This document shows, piece by piece, positions 16,748 through 26,694 of a stretch of 64,000 nucleotides of DNA (position 1 is its first letter; each line of letters starts with the position of its first letter). Under the pieces are notes generated by a model, which saw only the letters and a list, made by a program, of their open reading frames with translations, had not been told where the DNA came from and ran no database searches. The position numbers and the translations under genes are program-made. The DNA comes from Paenibacillus sp. 1_12 (GTDB taxonomy: Bacteria > Bacillota > Bacilli > Paenibacillales > NBRC-103111), in NCBI RefSeq assembly GCF_900114475.1, contig NZ_FOTE01000014.1:76153-140152 (forward strand), in the 5' to 3' direction.

Positions 16748-18220
16748 TTGTTTGTGCAGCAGCTTAGACAAGGTTTCTTTGGCAATGTCCGCAATGATGT
16801 ATTATCCGGTATTACAGTAGCGCTCGCTTTGATTCCTGAGGCGATTGCTTTCTCCATTATGGCTGGTGTAGACCCGATGGTAGGCCTGTACGCATCCTTT
16901 ACCATCGCGGTCACGATCTCGATTGTAGGAGGCAGACCCGGTATGATTTCGGCGGCTACCGGAGCTATGGCTTCATTAATGGGGCCGATTATTGTGAAGT
17001 ATGGTTTGGACTATTTATTCGCGGCAACGGTGCTGACGGGCTTGATCCAGCTAATTCTTGGTGTTTTTAAAGTAGGGCGGTTTATTACCTTTGTTCCACA
17101 TTCGGTCATTATCGGATTTGTGAATGCATTGGCGATTATTATTTTCATGGCGCAGCTGCCCAATTTTGTCGGAGAGTCGTGGCCAATGTACGCGATGGTA
17201 GCAGGGACACTGGCGATCATTTATGTGCTTCCACTTCTAACTAAAGTAGTGCCATCCGCTTTGGTGGCGATTATTGTGATGACGATTGCTGCGATTGTAC
17301 TGAAACTTGATATTCGTACGGTAGGCGATATGGGTGAAATTCGTCAGGCGCTGCCTTTATTGCATATTCCACAAATTTCGTGGTCTTGGCATACACTGCT
17401 GATTCTGCTGCCTTATTCTCTGGCTTTGGCGATTGTTGGATTGACCGAATCGCTGCTGACTGCAACGATCGTCGATGAAATGACCGAAACCGGCAGTGAC
17501 AAAAACCGCGAAGTTCGTGGACAAGGGATTGCCAATATGATCAATGGATTGTTTGGTGGAATGGCTGGCTGTGCCATGATCGGGCAAACCGTCATTAACA
17601 TCAAATCGGGTGGCAGGACGCGGCTGTCAACGCTGGTTTCAGGTCTGTTTCTCTTATTCCTGATCCTTGTGCTTGGGGATATTGTGAAGCAAATTCCGAT
17701 GGCGGCGCTTGTGGGCGTGATGTTCATGGTATCGATCGGAACCTTTGATTGGGGAGCGGTTCGGACTCTCGGGAAAATCCCACGCAGCGATGCGGTGGTG
17801 ATGGTGCTGACCGTGGCTATCGTCGTAGCTACTTCGAATCTGGCGATTGGCGTCGTCTCGGGCGTGGTGCTTAGCGCGCTCAATTTTGGCTGGAGAATGG
17901 CTAAGCTGAACTGTCAAATAATCCTTCGCGATGAGCAAAATCTATTATATCCAGGTGATGTGTATAAGGAGTATGTGATAGGAGGGCCATTGTTTTTTGG
18001 TACGATGACCCACTTTATAGAGCTATTCGAGCCGCATACAGACCCGGAGCGTATCGTAATTAACCTTAAGGGTTCGCATATTTGGGATCACTCGGCAGTA
18101 ACGGCAATCACCAAGGTTAGCGAGAAATATAGGGCTTTGGGCAAAAAAATGACGATCACCGGAATCAACCCGCAGAGCCGCCAATTGATGGAAGCGTATC
18201 GAAAAATAGAGATATTATGA
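16748..18220 (+). CDS. SulP family anion transporter with STAS domain
   Basis: 490 residues. About ten to twelve membrane helices are present with SulP hallmarks ([11 protein letters not shown], then [16 protein letters not shown]). The C-terminal cytosolic STAS domain (about 395-490) contains [19 protein letters not shown]. The group carries sulfate, bicarbonate or other anions; the substrate is not visible. The start is TTG at 16748 with AGGGAGAGG about 10 nt upstream. The gene is monocistronic. Confidence 0.9.
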   Translation: MFVQQLRQGFFGNVRNDVLSGITVALALIPEAIAFSIMAGVDPMVGLYASFTIAVTISIVGGRPGMISAATGAMASLMGPIIVKYGLDYLFAATVLTGLIQLILGVFKVGRFITFVPHSVIIGFVNALAIIIFMAQLPNFVGESWPMYAMVAGTLAIIYVLPLLTKVVPSALVAIIVMTIAAIVLKLDIRTVGDMGEIRQALPLLHIPQISWSWHTLLILLPYSLALAIVGLTESLLTATIVDEMTETGSDKNREVRGQGIANMINGLFGGMAGCAMIGQTVINIKSGGRTRLSTLVSGLFLLFLILVLGDIVKQIPMAALVGVMFMVSIGTFDWGAVRTLGKIPRSDAVVMVLTVAIVVATSNLAIGVVSGVVLSALNFGWRMAKLNCQIILRDEQNLLYPGDVYKEYVIGGPLFFGTMTHFIELFEPHTDPERIVINLKGSHIWDHSAVTAITKVSEKYRALGKKMTITGINPQSRQLMEAYRKIEIL

Positions 18221-18237
18221 ACATCCTATTTATACCA

Positions 18238-18267
18238 TTGACAGCTAATAATTGTTGGTGGTAGAGT
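18238..18267 (+). promoter_or_regulatory. possible sigma-A promoter for the sugar-binding gene
   Basis: TTGACA at 18238-18243, an 18-nt spacer, then TAGAGT at 18262-18267. The -10 is only 4 of 6 to consensus, so this is tentative. It lies about 75 nt before the binding-protein start. Confidence 0.35.
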
Positions 18268-18280
18268 TAAGACCAAGTAA

Positions 18281-18322
18281 AAGAGTAGGATTTACAAAAA
18301 GAGTAGGATAGGATTTACAAAA
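18281..18322 (+). repeat. imperfect tandem repeat in the leader
   Basis: AAGAGTAGGATTTACAAA (18281-18298) is repeated at 18299-18322 as AAGAGTAGGATAGGATTTAC followed by AAAA; a 6-nt insertion separates the two versions. It lies just before the ribosome binding site of the sugar-binding gene. Confidence 0.7.
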
Positions 18323-18343
18323 GATGTAGGGGGAATTATAGTC

Positions 18344-19435
18344 ATGAATAAAATTAAACAAAGCATAGCCTTACTGCTCGTGCTGATTCTGTCAGTAAGC
18401 TTGGCCGCATGCGGAGCCAAACCGGAAGCTAAAGCACCGGATGCTGCGAACGGTACAGCGAGTACAGGTTCTGTTTCATTAGAGAATAAGAAAATTGCAT
18501 TAATTATGCAGATCAACCTGGGCACGTTCTCGGCTCAATATATAGAAGGCGTTAAAGAGCAGGTCGAAAAGCTGGGCGGTAAAGTAACTGTATATACAGC
18601 TGAAGGCGATCTGTCCAAAATGTCCTCCAATCTGGATGCAGCAATCAATCAAAAGATGGATGGTATCCTGATCGACCACGGTACAGCAGAAGCTTTAGAA
18701 GCTGGCGTGAAAAAAGCTTTGGAGAAAAAGATTCCGGTTATTGCCTTTGATGCCGACATTAAGCTTCCTGGCGTAACGGTATTAGAGCAAGGCGATCAAA
18801 AGATGGCTGAGCTTACGCTCGACAAAATGGGCAAGGATATGGATAACAAAGGAAATATCGTGAAAATCTGGGTGGCCGGCTTCGCGCCAATGGAACGCAG
18901 ACAAGTTGCTTACAAAGCATTTATGGATAAAAATACAGGAATTAAAGAAGTAGCGGCATTCGGAGCAGCTTCGCAAAATACAGCACTGGATACTCAAGCA
19001 CAAATGGAAGCTATTCTTAAGAAATACCCGAACAAAGGCGACATTACAGCCGTATGGGCTGCATGGGATGAGTTCGCCAAGGGCGCTGCCCGTGCAATTC
19101 AACAAGCGGGACGTAACGAAATCAAGATTTATGGTATCGATATGAGTGACGAGGATTTACAGATGATTCAAGATACGAAGAGCCCATGGGTTGCTTCTGC
19201 AGCTGTAGATCCAAAGGATATCGGACGCATTCAAGTACGTTTCTTATATCAAAAGCTGCATGGTGACCAAACACCTGATAAAATCGTGTTAGACCCGGTT
19301 TTCGTATCGAGAGACCAATTGCCGGCTTCGCAAATTTCCACAGCACAATTGAGCGAGCATGTTAAAGGCTGGGGCAAGAGCGAGCAAGGCTACACCGATT
19401 GGTTGAAGCAGGCTGAAAAGCCTGTAAAGAAATAA
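18344..19435 (+). CDS. ribose-type sugar-binding lipoprotein
   Basis: 363 residues. Lipobox SLAACG at about 20-25 marks a lipoprotein. The Peripla_BP_4 fold appears as IALIMQINLGTFSAQYIEGVK, a DGILIDHGTAEALE segment, and DADIK/PVIAFD hinge elements. Such proteins deliver sugars (ribose, galactose, xylose) or autoinducer-like ligands to an RbsAC importer; the substrate is not evident. The ATPase gene follows after 110 nt holding two hairpins. The ribosome binding site is AGGGGGAA. Confidence 0.9.
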   Translation: MNKIKQSIALLLVLILSVSLAACGAKPEAKAPDAANGTASTGSVSLENKKIALIMQINLGTFSAQYIEGVKEQVEKLGGKVTVYTAEGDLSKMSSNLDAAINQKMDGILIDHGTAEALEAGVKKALEKKIPVIAFDADIKLPGVTVLEQGDQKMAELTLDKMGKDMDNKGNIVKIWVAGFAPMERRQVAYKAFMDKNTGIKEVAAFGAASQNTALDTQAQMEAILKKYPNKGDITAVWAAWDEFAKGAARAIQQAGRNEIKIYGIDMSDEDLQMIQDTKSPWVASAAVDPKDIGRIQVRFLYQKLHGDQTPDKIVLDPVFVSRDQLPASQISTAQLSEHVKGWGKSEQGYTDWLKQAEKPVKK

Positions 19436-19452
19436 TAGAATTTACCCAAACA

Positions 19453-19474
19453 GAGTCTGCTTACAAGCAGACTC
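19453..19474 (+). terminator. first intra-operon hairpin
   Basis: GAGTCTGCTT and AAGCAGACTC are perfect complements around a 2-nt gap. No T-run follows, so it may stabilise the upstream transcript end. Confidence 0.5.
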
Positions 19475-19488
19475 GTAAGATATTTAGT

Positions 19489-19517
19489 ATCCCATCGATC
19501 TGGATCGATGGGATTTT
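19489..19517 (+). terminator. second intra-operon hairpin with T-run
   Basis: ATCCCATCGATC and GATCGATGGGAT form a perfect stem with a TG loop, then TTTT. This should attenuate transcription between the binding-protein gene and the ATPase gene, giving excess binding protein. Confidence 0.65.
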
Positions 19518-19545
19518 CCATTGAAATGAGGAGCGTGATGCCAGG

Positions 19546-21057
19546 ATGACGAATTCCATCACCTTATTGCAAATGAGTCACATATCCAAATCGTTTCCCG
19601 GAGTGAAGGCGCTGCAGCAGGTCGATTTTGCAGTTCGTGGAGGCGAAATTCATGCACTGCTTGGAGCTAACGGAGCAGGGAAAAGCACATTGATCAAAGT
19701 GATGTCCGGTGCATATTTGCCGGATGAGGGCGAGATTGCGATTGATGGCAAACCGCTTGCGATCAGCGGACCAAGCGATGCAATTCAGAGCGGTATTCAA
19801 TGCGTTTATCAGGAAGTAGATACAGCTCTTGTGCCTAAGCTTACCGTTGCGGAAAATATTATGCTGGACCGGATGACGCACGGCAGTGGCTGGTTAAGCT
19901 GGAGGCAGATCGAGCGGGAAGCTGCTCGTATCTTAAGCGACATTGGACTTGCGGTTGATGTGAGAAGGCAGGCGGGTGAGCTGAGCATCGCGCAAAAGCA
20001 AATGGTGCTTATAGCTCGTGCATTGGCGCAAAAGGCCAAATTCATCATCTTTGATGAGCCCACAGCACCACTCAGTACGGAGGAAGCCGATCAGCTATTC
20101 CGGATTATGGAGCGGCTTAAAGCGGATGGTGTTGGCTGTATTTTTATTTCGCATCGTTTGAATGAAGTGTTCCGAATCAGTGACAAGGTAACCGTGATGC
20201 GTGACGGACGGATTATTGCGACACAGCCTGCGGCTGACACGAGCGTAAAGGTTGTAATCGAGCAAATGCTGGGCAGAACTTTTGAAGAGGAATTTCCCAA
20301 GGTAGAGGTTCCGATTGGCGGACCACTGCTGGTTGCCAAGGATCTGACTCTGGGAACCAAGGTACGGGGTGTAAATGTATCAGTGCACAGCGGCGAAATT
20401 GTCGGGATCGTTGGTTTGGTGGGTGCGGGTAAGACGGAGCTGTCGCGTCTGTTGTTTGGAGCCGATCCGCTCGAGCGGGGAGAAATTGAGTTGAAGGGGA
20501 AGCGACTGAAGCTCGGCAGTCCAAACGATGCGGTGCGTGAAGGTATTGCACTGATCCCTGAAGAGCGCCGTAAGCAAGGTATTCTGGTAGAGCAGTCGGT
20601 CAAACATAATTTGTCTCTTCCATTGCTTAAGCTGTTCAGCCGCTTCGGGTTTGTTCAGCAATCACAGGAAGCTGCCAATGCGCAGGCGATGATCCAGCAA
20701 TTGGGCGTGCATCCGCCGAATATGGAGCAGTTGGTGAAGTATTTGAGCGGAGGCAACCAGCAGAAGGTTGCAGTCGGCAAATGGCTGCCTACCGATGCGC
20801 AAATTTATATTTTCGATGAGCCGACCAAGGGCGTAGATATTGGAGCCAAAAGCGATATTTTCCGTTTAATAGGTCGTCTTGCGGGGGAAGGTAAAGGGAT
20901 TATTTATTGCTCCTGCGAAATTTCTGAGATATTAGGAATAGCGGATCGGATTCTCGTTATGAGCTATGGCCAAATCGTAAAAGAGCTGCGTCGGGATGAA
21001 GCCACGCAGGAACAAATTTTGTACTACGCAAGCGCTGGGGAGGCTACGTTTCAGTGA
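19546..21057 (+). CDS. sugar ABC transporter ATPase, RbsA/MglA type
   Basis: 503 residues with two fused ATPase domains. Domain 1 has Walker A GANGAGKST near residue 42, signature-like region LSIAQKQMVLIARAL, and Walker B IIFDEPTAPLS. Domain 2 has a Walker-A-like GLVGAGKTEL, signature LSGGNQQKV, and Walker B IYIFDEPTKGVDIG. This two-domain layout is standard for the ribose/galactose importers. Its stop overlaps the permease start by 4 nt. Confidence 0.93.
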   Translation: MTNSITLLQMSHISKSFPGVKALQQVDFAVRGGEIHALLGANGAGKSTLIKVMSGAYLPDEGEIAIDGKPLAISGPSDAIQSGIQCVYQEVDTALVPKLTVAENIMLDRMTHGSGWLSWRQIEREAARILSDIGLAVDVRRQAGELSIAQKQMVLIARALAQKAKFIIFDEPTAPLSTEEADQLFRIMERLKADGVGCIFISHRLNEVFRISDKVTVMRDGRIIATQPAADTSVKVVIEQMLGRTFEEEFPKVEVPIGGPLLVAKDLTLGTKVRGVNVSVHSGEIVGIVGLVGAGKTELSRLLFGADPLERGEIELKGKRLKLGSPNDAVREGIALIPEERRKQGILVEQSVKHNLSLPLLKLFSRFGFVQQSQEAANAQAMIQQLGVHPPNMEQLVKYLSGGNQQKVAVGKWLPTDAQIYIFDEPTKGVDIGAKSDIFRLIGRLAGEGKGIIYCSCEISEILGIADRILVMSYGQIVKELRRDEATQEQILYYASAGEATFQ

Positions 21058-22043
21058 AAGATAAATTTCTGGATTACTCATATAAATATGGGGCATTGGT
21101 GATTATTGCCCTAGTCATCGTCTTGTTTTCACTCAGCAATGAAAACTTCTTGTCCTATGACAATTTGGCTGATATTTTGCGTTCGATATCGATCGTTACC
21201 TTTGTAGCGATAGGTGTGACCTTCTCGCAAATTGTCGATGGCTTCGATCTTTCCGTAGGCTCAACAGTTTCGCTGACGACTGTAGTCGTGGCTTCTATGA
21301 TGGTATTTTATCAGCTGCCACTCATCGTGGTGTTAACCGTTCCTTTATTGATCGGCATCCTGATCGGTTTGTTGAATGCACTGTTGATTGTTAAGGTTCG
21401 CATCCCTGATCTGTTAGCGACGCTCGCGGTCATGTATATTATCGGCGGCGTACACAAGACGTACACCAAGGGATTTTCCATTTATAACAACATGCAATTA
21501 CCTGACGGTACGAAGGCACCGGGCAAATTCACAGAGTCCTTTCTCTGGATCGGCCAAGGCAAGCTGTTCGGTTTACCCGTCCCCGTGCTGTTGATGATTA
21601 TTGCGGTTGTGCTTGTGCACATCTTTTTGACCTATACACGCTGGGGACGTCAATTGTATGTAACCGGAGGCAATCAGGAAGCAGCGCGTCTGTCAGGTAT
21701 TCAGGTCAATCGAGTACGTACCATGGCTTATGTGCTATCGGGTGTATTTGCCGCTATGGGTGGCTTGCTGTTCGCAGCCCGTGTCGGCTCTGGCCAAATT
21801 GATGCGGGTGCTCCCGTCCTGATGGAGTCGGTAGCTGCCGTATTCGTCGGATATTCGGTGCTTGGAGCAGGGAAGCCGAATGTGATTGGTACCTTCTTTG
21901 GAGCTGTTCTTATCGGAGTGCTGCTGAATGGATTAACGATGCTTAATTTGCCATACTATGCGTTCGATATTATTAAAGGTCTGGTACTCGTACTTGCGCT
22001 CGCGATCACATTTATCCATTTAACACGCCGACGCTCTGCGTAA
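21054..22043 (+). CDS. sugar ABC transporter permease, RbsC type
   Basis: 329 residues, about ten hydrophobic helices. The GFDLSVGSTVSLTTVV segment and the cytoplasmic loop GGNQEAARLSGIQVNRV are characteristic of RbsC/XylH permeases. It starts with GTG overlapping the ATPase stop (GTGA) and has GGGAGG inside the ATPase gene. The operon ends here: binding protein, ATPase, permease. Confidence 0.93.
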   Translation: MKDKFLDYSYKYGALVIIALVIVLFSLSNENFLSYDNLADILRSISIVTFVAIGVTFSQIVDGFDLSVGSTVSLTTVVVASMMVFYQLPLIVVLTVPLLIGILIGLLNALLIVKVRIPDLLATLAVMYIIGGVHKTYTKGFSIYNNMQLPDGTKAPGKFTESFLWIGQGKLFGLPVPVLLMIIAVVLVHIFLTYTRWGRQLYVTGGNQEAARLSGIQVNRVRTMAYVLSGVFAAMGGLLFAARVGSGQIDAGAPVLMESVAAVFVGYSVLGAGKPNVIGTFFGAVLIGVLLNGLTMLNLPYYAFDIIKGLVLVLALAITFIHLTRRRSA

Positions 22044-22150
22044 TCGGTTATAATGTGATCAGATCACAAATCCGAGCTTTGCTCGATTTGAACAACTAGA
22101 TCATGCAAACTAACAGGAACAGGCATGATGAACGAGAGGGCATAGACGAT

Positions 22151-22972
22151 ATGGCGTTATGGGGGACGATCATTAATGCGGCGGCAATCCTGGTCGGCGG
22201 GCTGCTGGGATTGATGCTTAATCGCATGAGTGAAGGCATCCGCAGTACGGTGATGCAGGGGATAGGACTGGCCTTGGTAGTACTGGGTTTGTCTATGACG
22301 CTGAAGTCGACAAATTTTTTGCTTATTGTCGGATGTTTGGTGCTCGGCGGGGTACTTGGTGAGCTGCTTCGTGTGGAGCGCAATCTGGAGGCGCTTGGTC
22401 GGCAACTGGAGCGTGGGGTTCATACGTTGACCCGCTTGGCCAACCGCCGCTCGATTAACAATGCAGCCAGTGATAAGAGTCGGACATCGGCTGAAGGAAT
22501 GCCGACAGCAGCAGATGTTAAAATGCACGATGAGCCGCAGGTGCAAGGCAAGATTGCGGTTGGGTTTGTCAACACCACATTGATCTACTGTGTTGGAGCA
22601 ATGGCGATACTGGGGTCGCTTGACAGCGGGCTGCGCGGACAGCATGATATTTTATATACAAAGGCAATGCTGGATGGCTTTTTAGCGATCATATTTGCAT
22701 CTACGATGGGCGTTGGCGTGTTATTCTCAGCGATCCCCGTGTTTTTGTATCAGGGTGCGATGGCGCTCACCGCTTCGGGCATCGCCTCCTTTGTCGACAA
22801 GGCGATGTTGGATGAGATCATTGTGCAAATGACAGCAGTCGGCGGAGTTTTGATTATGGGTATCGGGATCAATTTGCTGGAGCTGCGCAAAATTAACGTC
22901 GCCAACCTGCTGCCCTCTGTGCTCATAGCTGCTTTTGCGGTTCCTCTTGTTCATTGGATATCGAACTGGTAG
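22151..22972 (+). CDS. DUF554 membrane protein
   Basis: 273 residues from the ATG at 22151; the family starts with a WGTIINAAAILVGGLLG-like segment, as here, so the frame's earlier start at 22103 is not used. The ribosome binding site is weak (GAGAGGG). Several hydrophobic helices are present. A hydrophilic insertion of about 45 residues (around residues 100-145) makes this copy longer than the usual ~230. The function is unknown. Confidence 0.85.
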   Translation: MALWGTIINAAAILVGGLLGLMLNRMSEGIRSTVMQGIGLALVVLGLSMTLKSTNFLLIVGCLVLGGVLGELLRVERNLEALGRQLERGVHTLTRLANRRSINNAASDKSRTSAEGMPTAADVKMHDEPQVQGKIAVGFVNTTLIYCVGAMAILGSLDSGLRGQHDILYTKAMLDGFLAIIFASTMGVGVLFSAIPVFLYQGAMALTASGIASFVDKAMLDEIIVQMTAVGGVLIMGIGINLLELRKINVANLLPSVLIAAFAVPLVHWISNW

Positions 22973-23048
22973 GATACGGTGACTATCATCGCAGTAATCT
23001 AATGCTATAATGTTCTATTATAGAAGATGAAATCATGAATCATACCGC

Positions 23049-23077
23049 AGCACTGGCAATTGTTGTCGGTGCTTTTT
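23049..23077 (+). terminator. possible terminator after DUF554
   Basis: AGCAC pairs with GTGCT at the ends of a short stem with a partly paired interior, followed by TTTT. It lies about 75 nt after the DUF554 stop. Confidence 0.45.
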
Positions 23078-23150
23078 GTAATCGAGCTCCCGACCTTGAA
23101 TGCCAAGCTGACGGTTCCGGGTATATCACTATTGAAGGGAGAACAGGGTC

Positions 23151-24944
23151 ATGTTTTATTCATTGAAAAATCGCTTGATTGCCTCCTTCGTTGTGCTGCT
23201 CGTACTTTCTTTTGGAACCGTTTCCTTTTTGCTGTTCAATGAATCCCGTTCGATTGTCAGATCGTATATTGAATCGTCCGCACTGGAGAAAATGGACGAA
23301 TACGGCTCCTATATCAATATGGCGCTTAATCAAATCTATGATTTATCTTCCCTTGTCTATAACAATGACCTAACTAAAAATTGGGACATCGCCTTATCCG
23401 ATCCTTCCCTGTCTCCAGGAGAGAAGATGCTTTACAATCTGGACCTCAGCCGCTTTTTGACCCAGACGACCAACAATTATTCTGGCGTTTCCTCAGTATC
23501 GATTTATCGTCCGGAGGGCTTGTGGGTTAGTATCGGCAATCAGGTGGTTGCGGATACAACATTTCTGGATGAGCCCTGGTACAAGGATTTTATGCAGAAC
23601 GGGAATCATTGGGTATCCGCGCACAGAGATCAGGTCGAATCGAGTCAATCGAAGCCTTATCAGGTAGTGAGCTTGCTGCTGCCCATCGGTACCTTCGAGC
23701 CGTCCCTGTACAAAAGCGTGATGAAGGTCAATGTCAGCGTCGATTTTTTTCTGGAGCCGCTCAAGCGGATTCACTTAGGAGACAGCGGCACGATCTTTTT
23801 GCTGGATCAAAACGGTCATCCGATTCTGTCACAAAATGAATACGCATCCGATCCCGAAACGATCAGAAACGTAGAAGCTGTCCGGGCTGTACGTGCACGC
23901 CAAGGCGTCTTGTATTTACCGAATGATCGGGGTATGAACGATATTGTGGTTTACAAAAAGTTGAATCCATGGCTGCTGGTTGGTGTCGTATCGGAACAGG
24001 ATTTGTACGCCAAGCTGTACACCCTTCGCAATAGCATCATTCTGTTTACTACTTTGCTGCTGCTTTGTGCGATCCTTGTGGCCACATGGCTTTCACATGG
24101 AATTACAAAGCCATTGTCGCGACTCGCCTCAGCGATGCGTTCCGTACAAAAAGGCGATTTTGCCAATGCGGAAAGCCGTATTCCTGCTGATCAGATCGTC
24201 CGCAATGAGGTCGGCTACGTCACTTCGACATTTCGCAATATGGTGGCGCAGCTGAGGCATCATATCCAAACCGAGTTTGAGCTGAAGCTGCTTCGCCAGC
24301 AGGCCGAATATAAAGCGCTGCTGCTGCAAATCAACCCGCATTTTTTGTTCAATACGTTGGAATTGATGAGCAGCCTGTCCATGCAGCGACGTACCAATGA
24401 TACCGTTAAAGTGATCGAATCGTTAGGCAAAATGATGCGGTTTTCGCTCCGAATCAGCGAGGATCTGGTTCCGCTGCAGGAGGAATTAACCTACCTGAAG
24501 CATTATGTCTCCATCTTGCAAATCCGCTTCGCGGAGCGTCTTCATATTTCAATAGAAGAAGAGGGAAACATGGACAGCAGGCAAATGGTGAAGTTTATTT
24601 TGCAGCCATTGGTCGAAAATGCGGTCAAATACAGCTTTCTTCATCAAACGATTGCCAAGGTAGTGATCCGGATTTACAGCGAGTCAGAGCAGGTGCGCCT
24701 AATAGTTGAAGATAACGGACCCGGCATAGCTGAGGAATTGATTCAGCGGCTGTATGCGGAATCACTATCCTCCCAGTTCGATCATATCTTGAACACGGGG
24801 GCCAGACAGATCGGATTGCGCAATGTGCTTGCGCGCTGCCAGCTCTATTATGGGGGGCGCTTTAGCTTTACAATAGAATCGCCGCAGGGTCAGGGAACCC
24901 GAATCGAGCTGATCCTGCCTGTACAGCAACTCATTATGAAGTGA
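23151..24944 (+). CDS. YesM-like sensor histidine kinase
   Basis: 597 residues. A first membrane helix (about 8-28), a large extracellular sensor (dCache type, about 30-285), a second helix (about 290-315), then a HAMP segment, a His kinase domain with H397 in INPHFLFNTLELMSS and a HATPase with VEDNGPGIAEE. Kinases of the YesM group sense extracellular sugars or binding proteins and work with an AraC-type response regulator, here the next gene. The ribosome binding site GAAGGGAG precedes the ATG. Confidence 0.92.
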   Translation: MFYSLKNRLIASFVVLLVLSFGTVSFLLFNESRSIVRSYIESSALEKMDEYGSYINMALNQIYDLSSLVYNNDLTKNWDIALSDPSLSPGEKMLYNLDLSRFLTQTTNNYSGVSSVSIYRPEGLWVSIGNQVVADTTFLDEPWYKDFMQNGNHWVSAHRDQVESSQSKPYQVVSLLLPIGTFEPSLYKSVMKVNVSVDFFLEPLKRIHLGDSGTIFLLDQNGHPILSQNEYASDPETIRNVEAVRAVRARQGVLYLPNDRGMNDIVVYKKLNPWLLVGVVSEQDLYAKLYTLRNSIILFTTLLLLCAILVATWLSHGITKPLSRLASAMRSVQKGDFANAESRIPADQIVRNEVGYVTSTFRNMVAQLRHHIQTEFELKLLRQQAEYKALLLQINPHFLFNTLELMSSLSMQRRTNDTVKVIESLGKMMRFSLRISEDLVPLQEELTYLKHYVSILQIRFAERLHISIEEEGNMDSRQMVKFILQPLVENAVKYSFLHQTIAKVVIRIYSESEQVRLIVEDNGPGIAEELIQRLYAESLSSQFDHILNTGARQIGLRNVLARCQLYYGGRFSFTIESPQGQGTRIELILPVQQLIMK

Positions 24945-24980
24945 GTTTTACTAAAAAAATTGTAGGAGGTGACCCCTCTC

Positions 24981-26603
24981 ATGTACCGAGTGATGATCGT
25001 GGATGATGAGCCGGAAATCCGGCTTGGATTAAAACTGAAGGCGGATTGGGACAGCTTGGGATTGGCGGTTGTCGCCGAGGCCTCCAATGGTATTGAAGCA
25101 TTGGAACGGTTAGCTGCCGAAGCTATCGATCTGGTTATTACCGATATGAATATGCCCGTGATGAACGGAATTTCTTTTCTGGAAAGCAGCCACGAGCAGT
25201 ATCCGGGACTCAAGATCATCGTGATTACCGGATACGAGGATTTTCATTATGCCAGAGCGGCAGTACGCAATCAGGCTCGTGATTATTTGCTTAAGCCTGT
25301 TGCTCAGGATGAGCTGATGGCTGCTCTGAGCAAGGTGACGCAAGAGCTGAATGAGGAGAGAAGCCTCCAAAATGAGCAGGCAGAGGTGCGTTGGCGGTTA
25401 TCTCAATATTATATTGAGATGAAGGAGCATTTTATCGTTCATCTGGTCAAGGAGGAGCTTAAGCGAGGGCAGGCGGAGCAGGAACGCGCAGAGCTATTTC
25501 TACTACGTGAGTGGAATGAGCGGATTGTCCGCTTCTTGACCGTAGGCTTTAGGGAGCGTAAGACCGGTCCAGTTGGCCCAACGAACCAAGATGACAAACG
25601 CACACCGGACAAGCTCCGTCTGCCGTTCGAAATGATTTGTCAAGAGTTTGCCCAGCTTCACACGAGTCAGCCTCAAGTTTTTCGTGACCCCAATTACCCA
25701 GGGTTGATGCATTTCATCATTGACCATGATGATGATGCGGCTGCTTCGTTTGTTGAAGAGCTGCGTAACAGCATAGCCGGATATTTATCCTTTGAGCCTT
25801 CAATCAGCATCGGGCAGACGACTCGAGGCTTTAACAAGTGGAAGGAAGGTTATATGTCATCTCTGATCGCCTGGAATTTACTCAACAGTGAAATAGGCGG
25901 TACAGCCAAGGAATATGGGGATGGCAGACCCGCATTAACCGAGGATGTAGCTAAAATCATTCAAAGGCAGCTGGCCCGTGGCGAATTGGAGCTGTTCACA
26001 CAGACCGTCCATAAGGAGCTGACGGAAGCTTTTGTCGAATCACAGGTACAGTTCGTCAAGCTGGTGCTTCAGCTCTATTTATTGCTTGACTCCATGGCCT
26101 ATACGGCGGGAGTGCAGCTGGATACAGGCGAGCAGCTGTGGGTAAGACCAGATATGGTGCTGGCGTTGGACACAATAGACAAAGCACAAAGTTTTCTAGC
26201 CCATTTGGGTGAGAAAATCGATCATAAAACGAAGGCTGATATGGAAGACCCGGAGCAATCGATGATACAGGCTGCTTTGCAGTTTATCGACAGCAATTAT
26301 ATGTACGAGATTAATTTGACGATGCTTGCCGATCGGTTCAGCTATAATTCCTCCTATTTCTCGGAGCTGTTTAAATCCAAGGTAGGTAAAACCTTCATTC
26401 AATATGTGACTGAGGTGCGTATGGCCCAGGCAATGCGGTTGTTGGTGGATACCCCGCTCAGCTTGTGGGATATTGCCGAATTGACGGGTTTTTCCAACGC
26501 CAGCTACTTTTCCTCTAAATTTAAACGTATGTATGGGATGACCCCGTCTGACTTTCGCCAAAGTCCACCTGAAAAATTTAATAATGAACTGCCGAAGAAA
26601 TAG
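24981..26603 (+). CDS. YesN-like AraC-family response regulator
   Basis: 540 residues from the ATG at 24981, with TAGGAGGTGA upstream; the GTG at 24969 lies inside that site. The receiver domain has the acidic pair in VDDE (8-9), the phospho-acceptor D55 (DLVITDMNMPVMNG) and the Lys in LLKPV. A middle region without clear family is followed by a C-terminal AraC HTH pair (about 440-530) with the NASYFSSKFKRMYGMTPSDFR helix. It should switch on the following import and hydrolase genes. It lies 36 nt after the kinase. Confidence 0.92.
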   Translation: MYRVMIVDDEPEIRLGLKLKADWDSLGLAVVAEASNGIEALERLAAEAIDLVITDMNMPVMNGISFLESSHEQYPGLKIIVITGYEDFHYARAAVRNQARDYLLKPVAQDELMAALSKVTQELNEERSLQNEQAEVRWRLSQYYIEMKEHFIVHLVKEELKRGQAEQERAELFLLREWNERIVRFLTVGFRERKTGPVGPTNQDDKRTPDKLRLPFEMICQEFAQLHTSQPQVFRDPNYPGLMHFIIDHDDDAAASFVEELRNSIAGYLSFEPSISIGQTTRGFNKWKEGYMSSLIAWNLLNSEIGGTAKEYGDGRPALTEDVAKIIQRQLARGELELFTQTVHKELTEAFVESQVQFVKLVLQLYLLLDSMAYTAGVQLDTGEQLWVRPDMVLALDTIDKAQSFLAHLGEKIDHKTKADMEDPEQSMIQAALQFIDSNYMYEINLTMLADRFSYNSSYFSELFKSKVGKTFIQYVTEVRMAQAMRLLVDTPLSLWDIAELTGFSNASYFSSKFKRMYGMTPSDFRQSPPEKFNNELPKK

Positions 26604-26694
26604 AATTCATAACAAGTCCTCCGGTCTGTATGATAAGGTTATCGTTCTTAACTACACTAGGATCATTTCCATGGATCAGGATTAGGAGGCCACT

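Noticed and set aside
22157-22645. 162-codon minus-strand frame over the DUF554 gene
   Set aside because: It is antisense to a gene with conserved protein features and is Gln/His-rich from shadowing.
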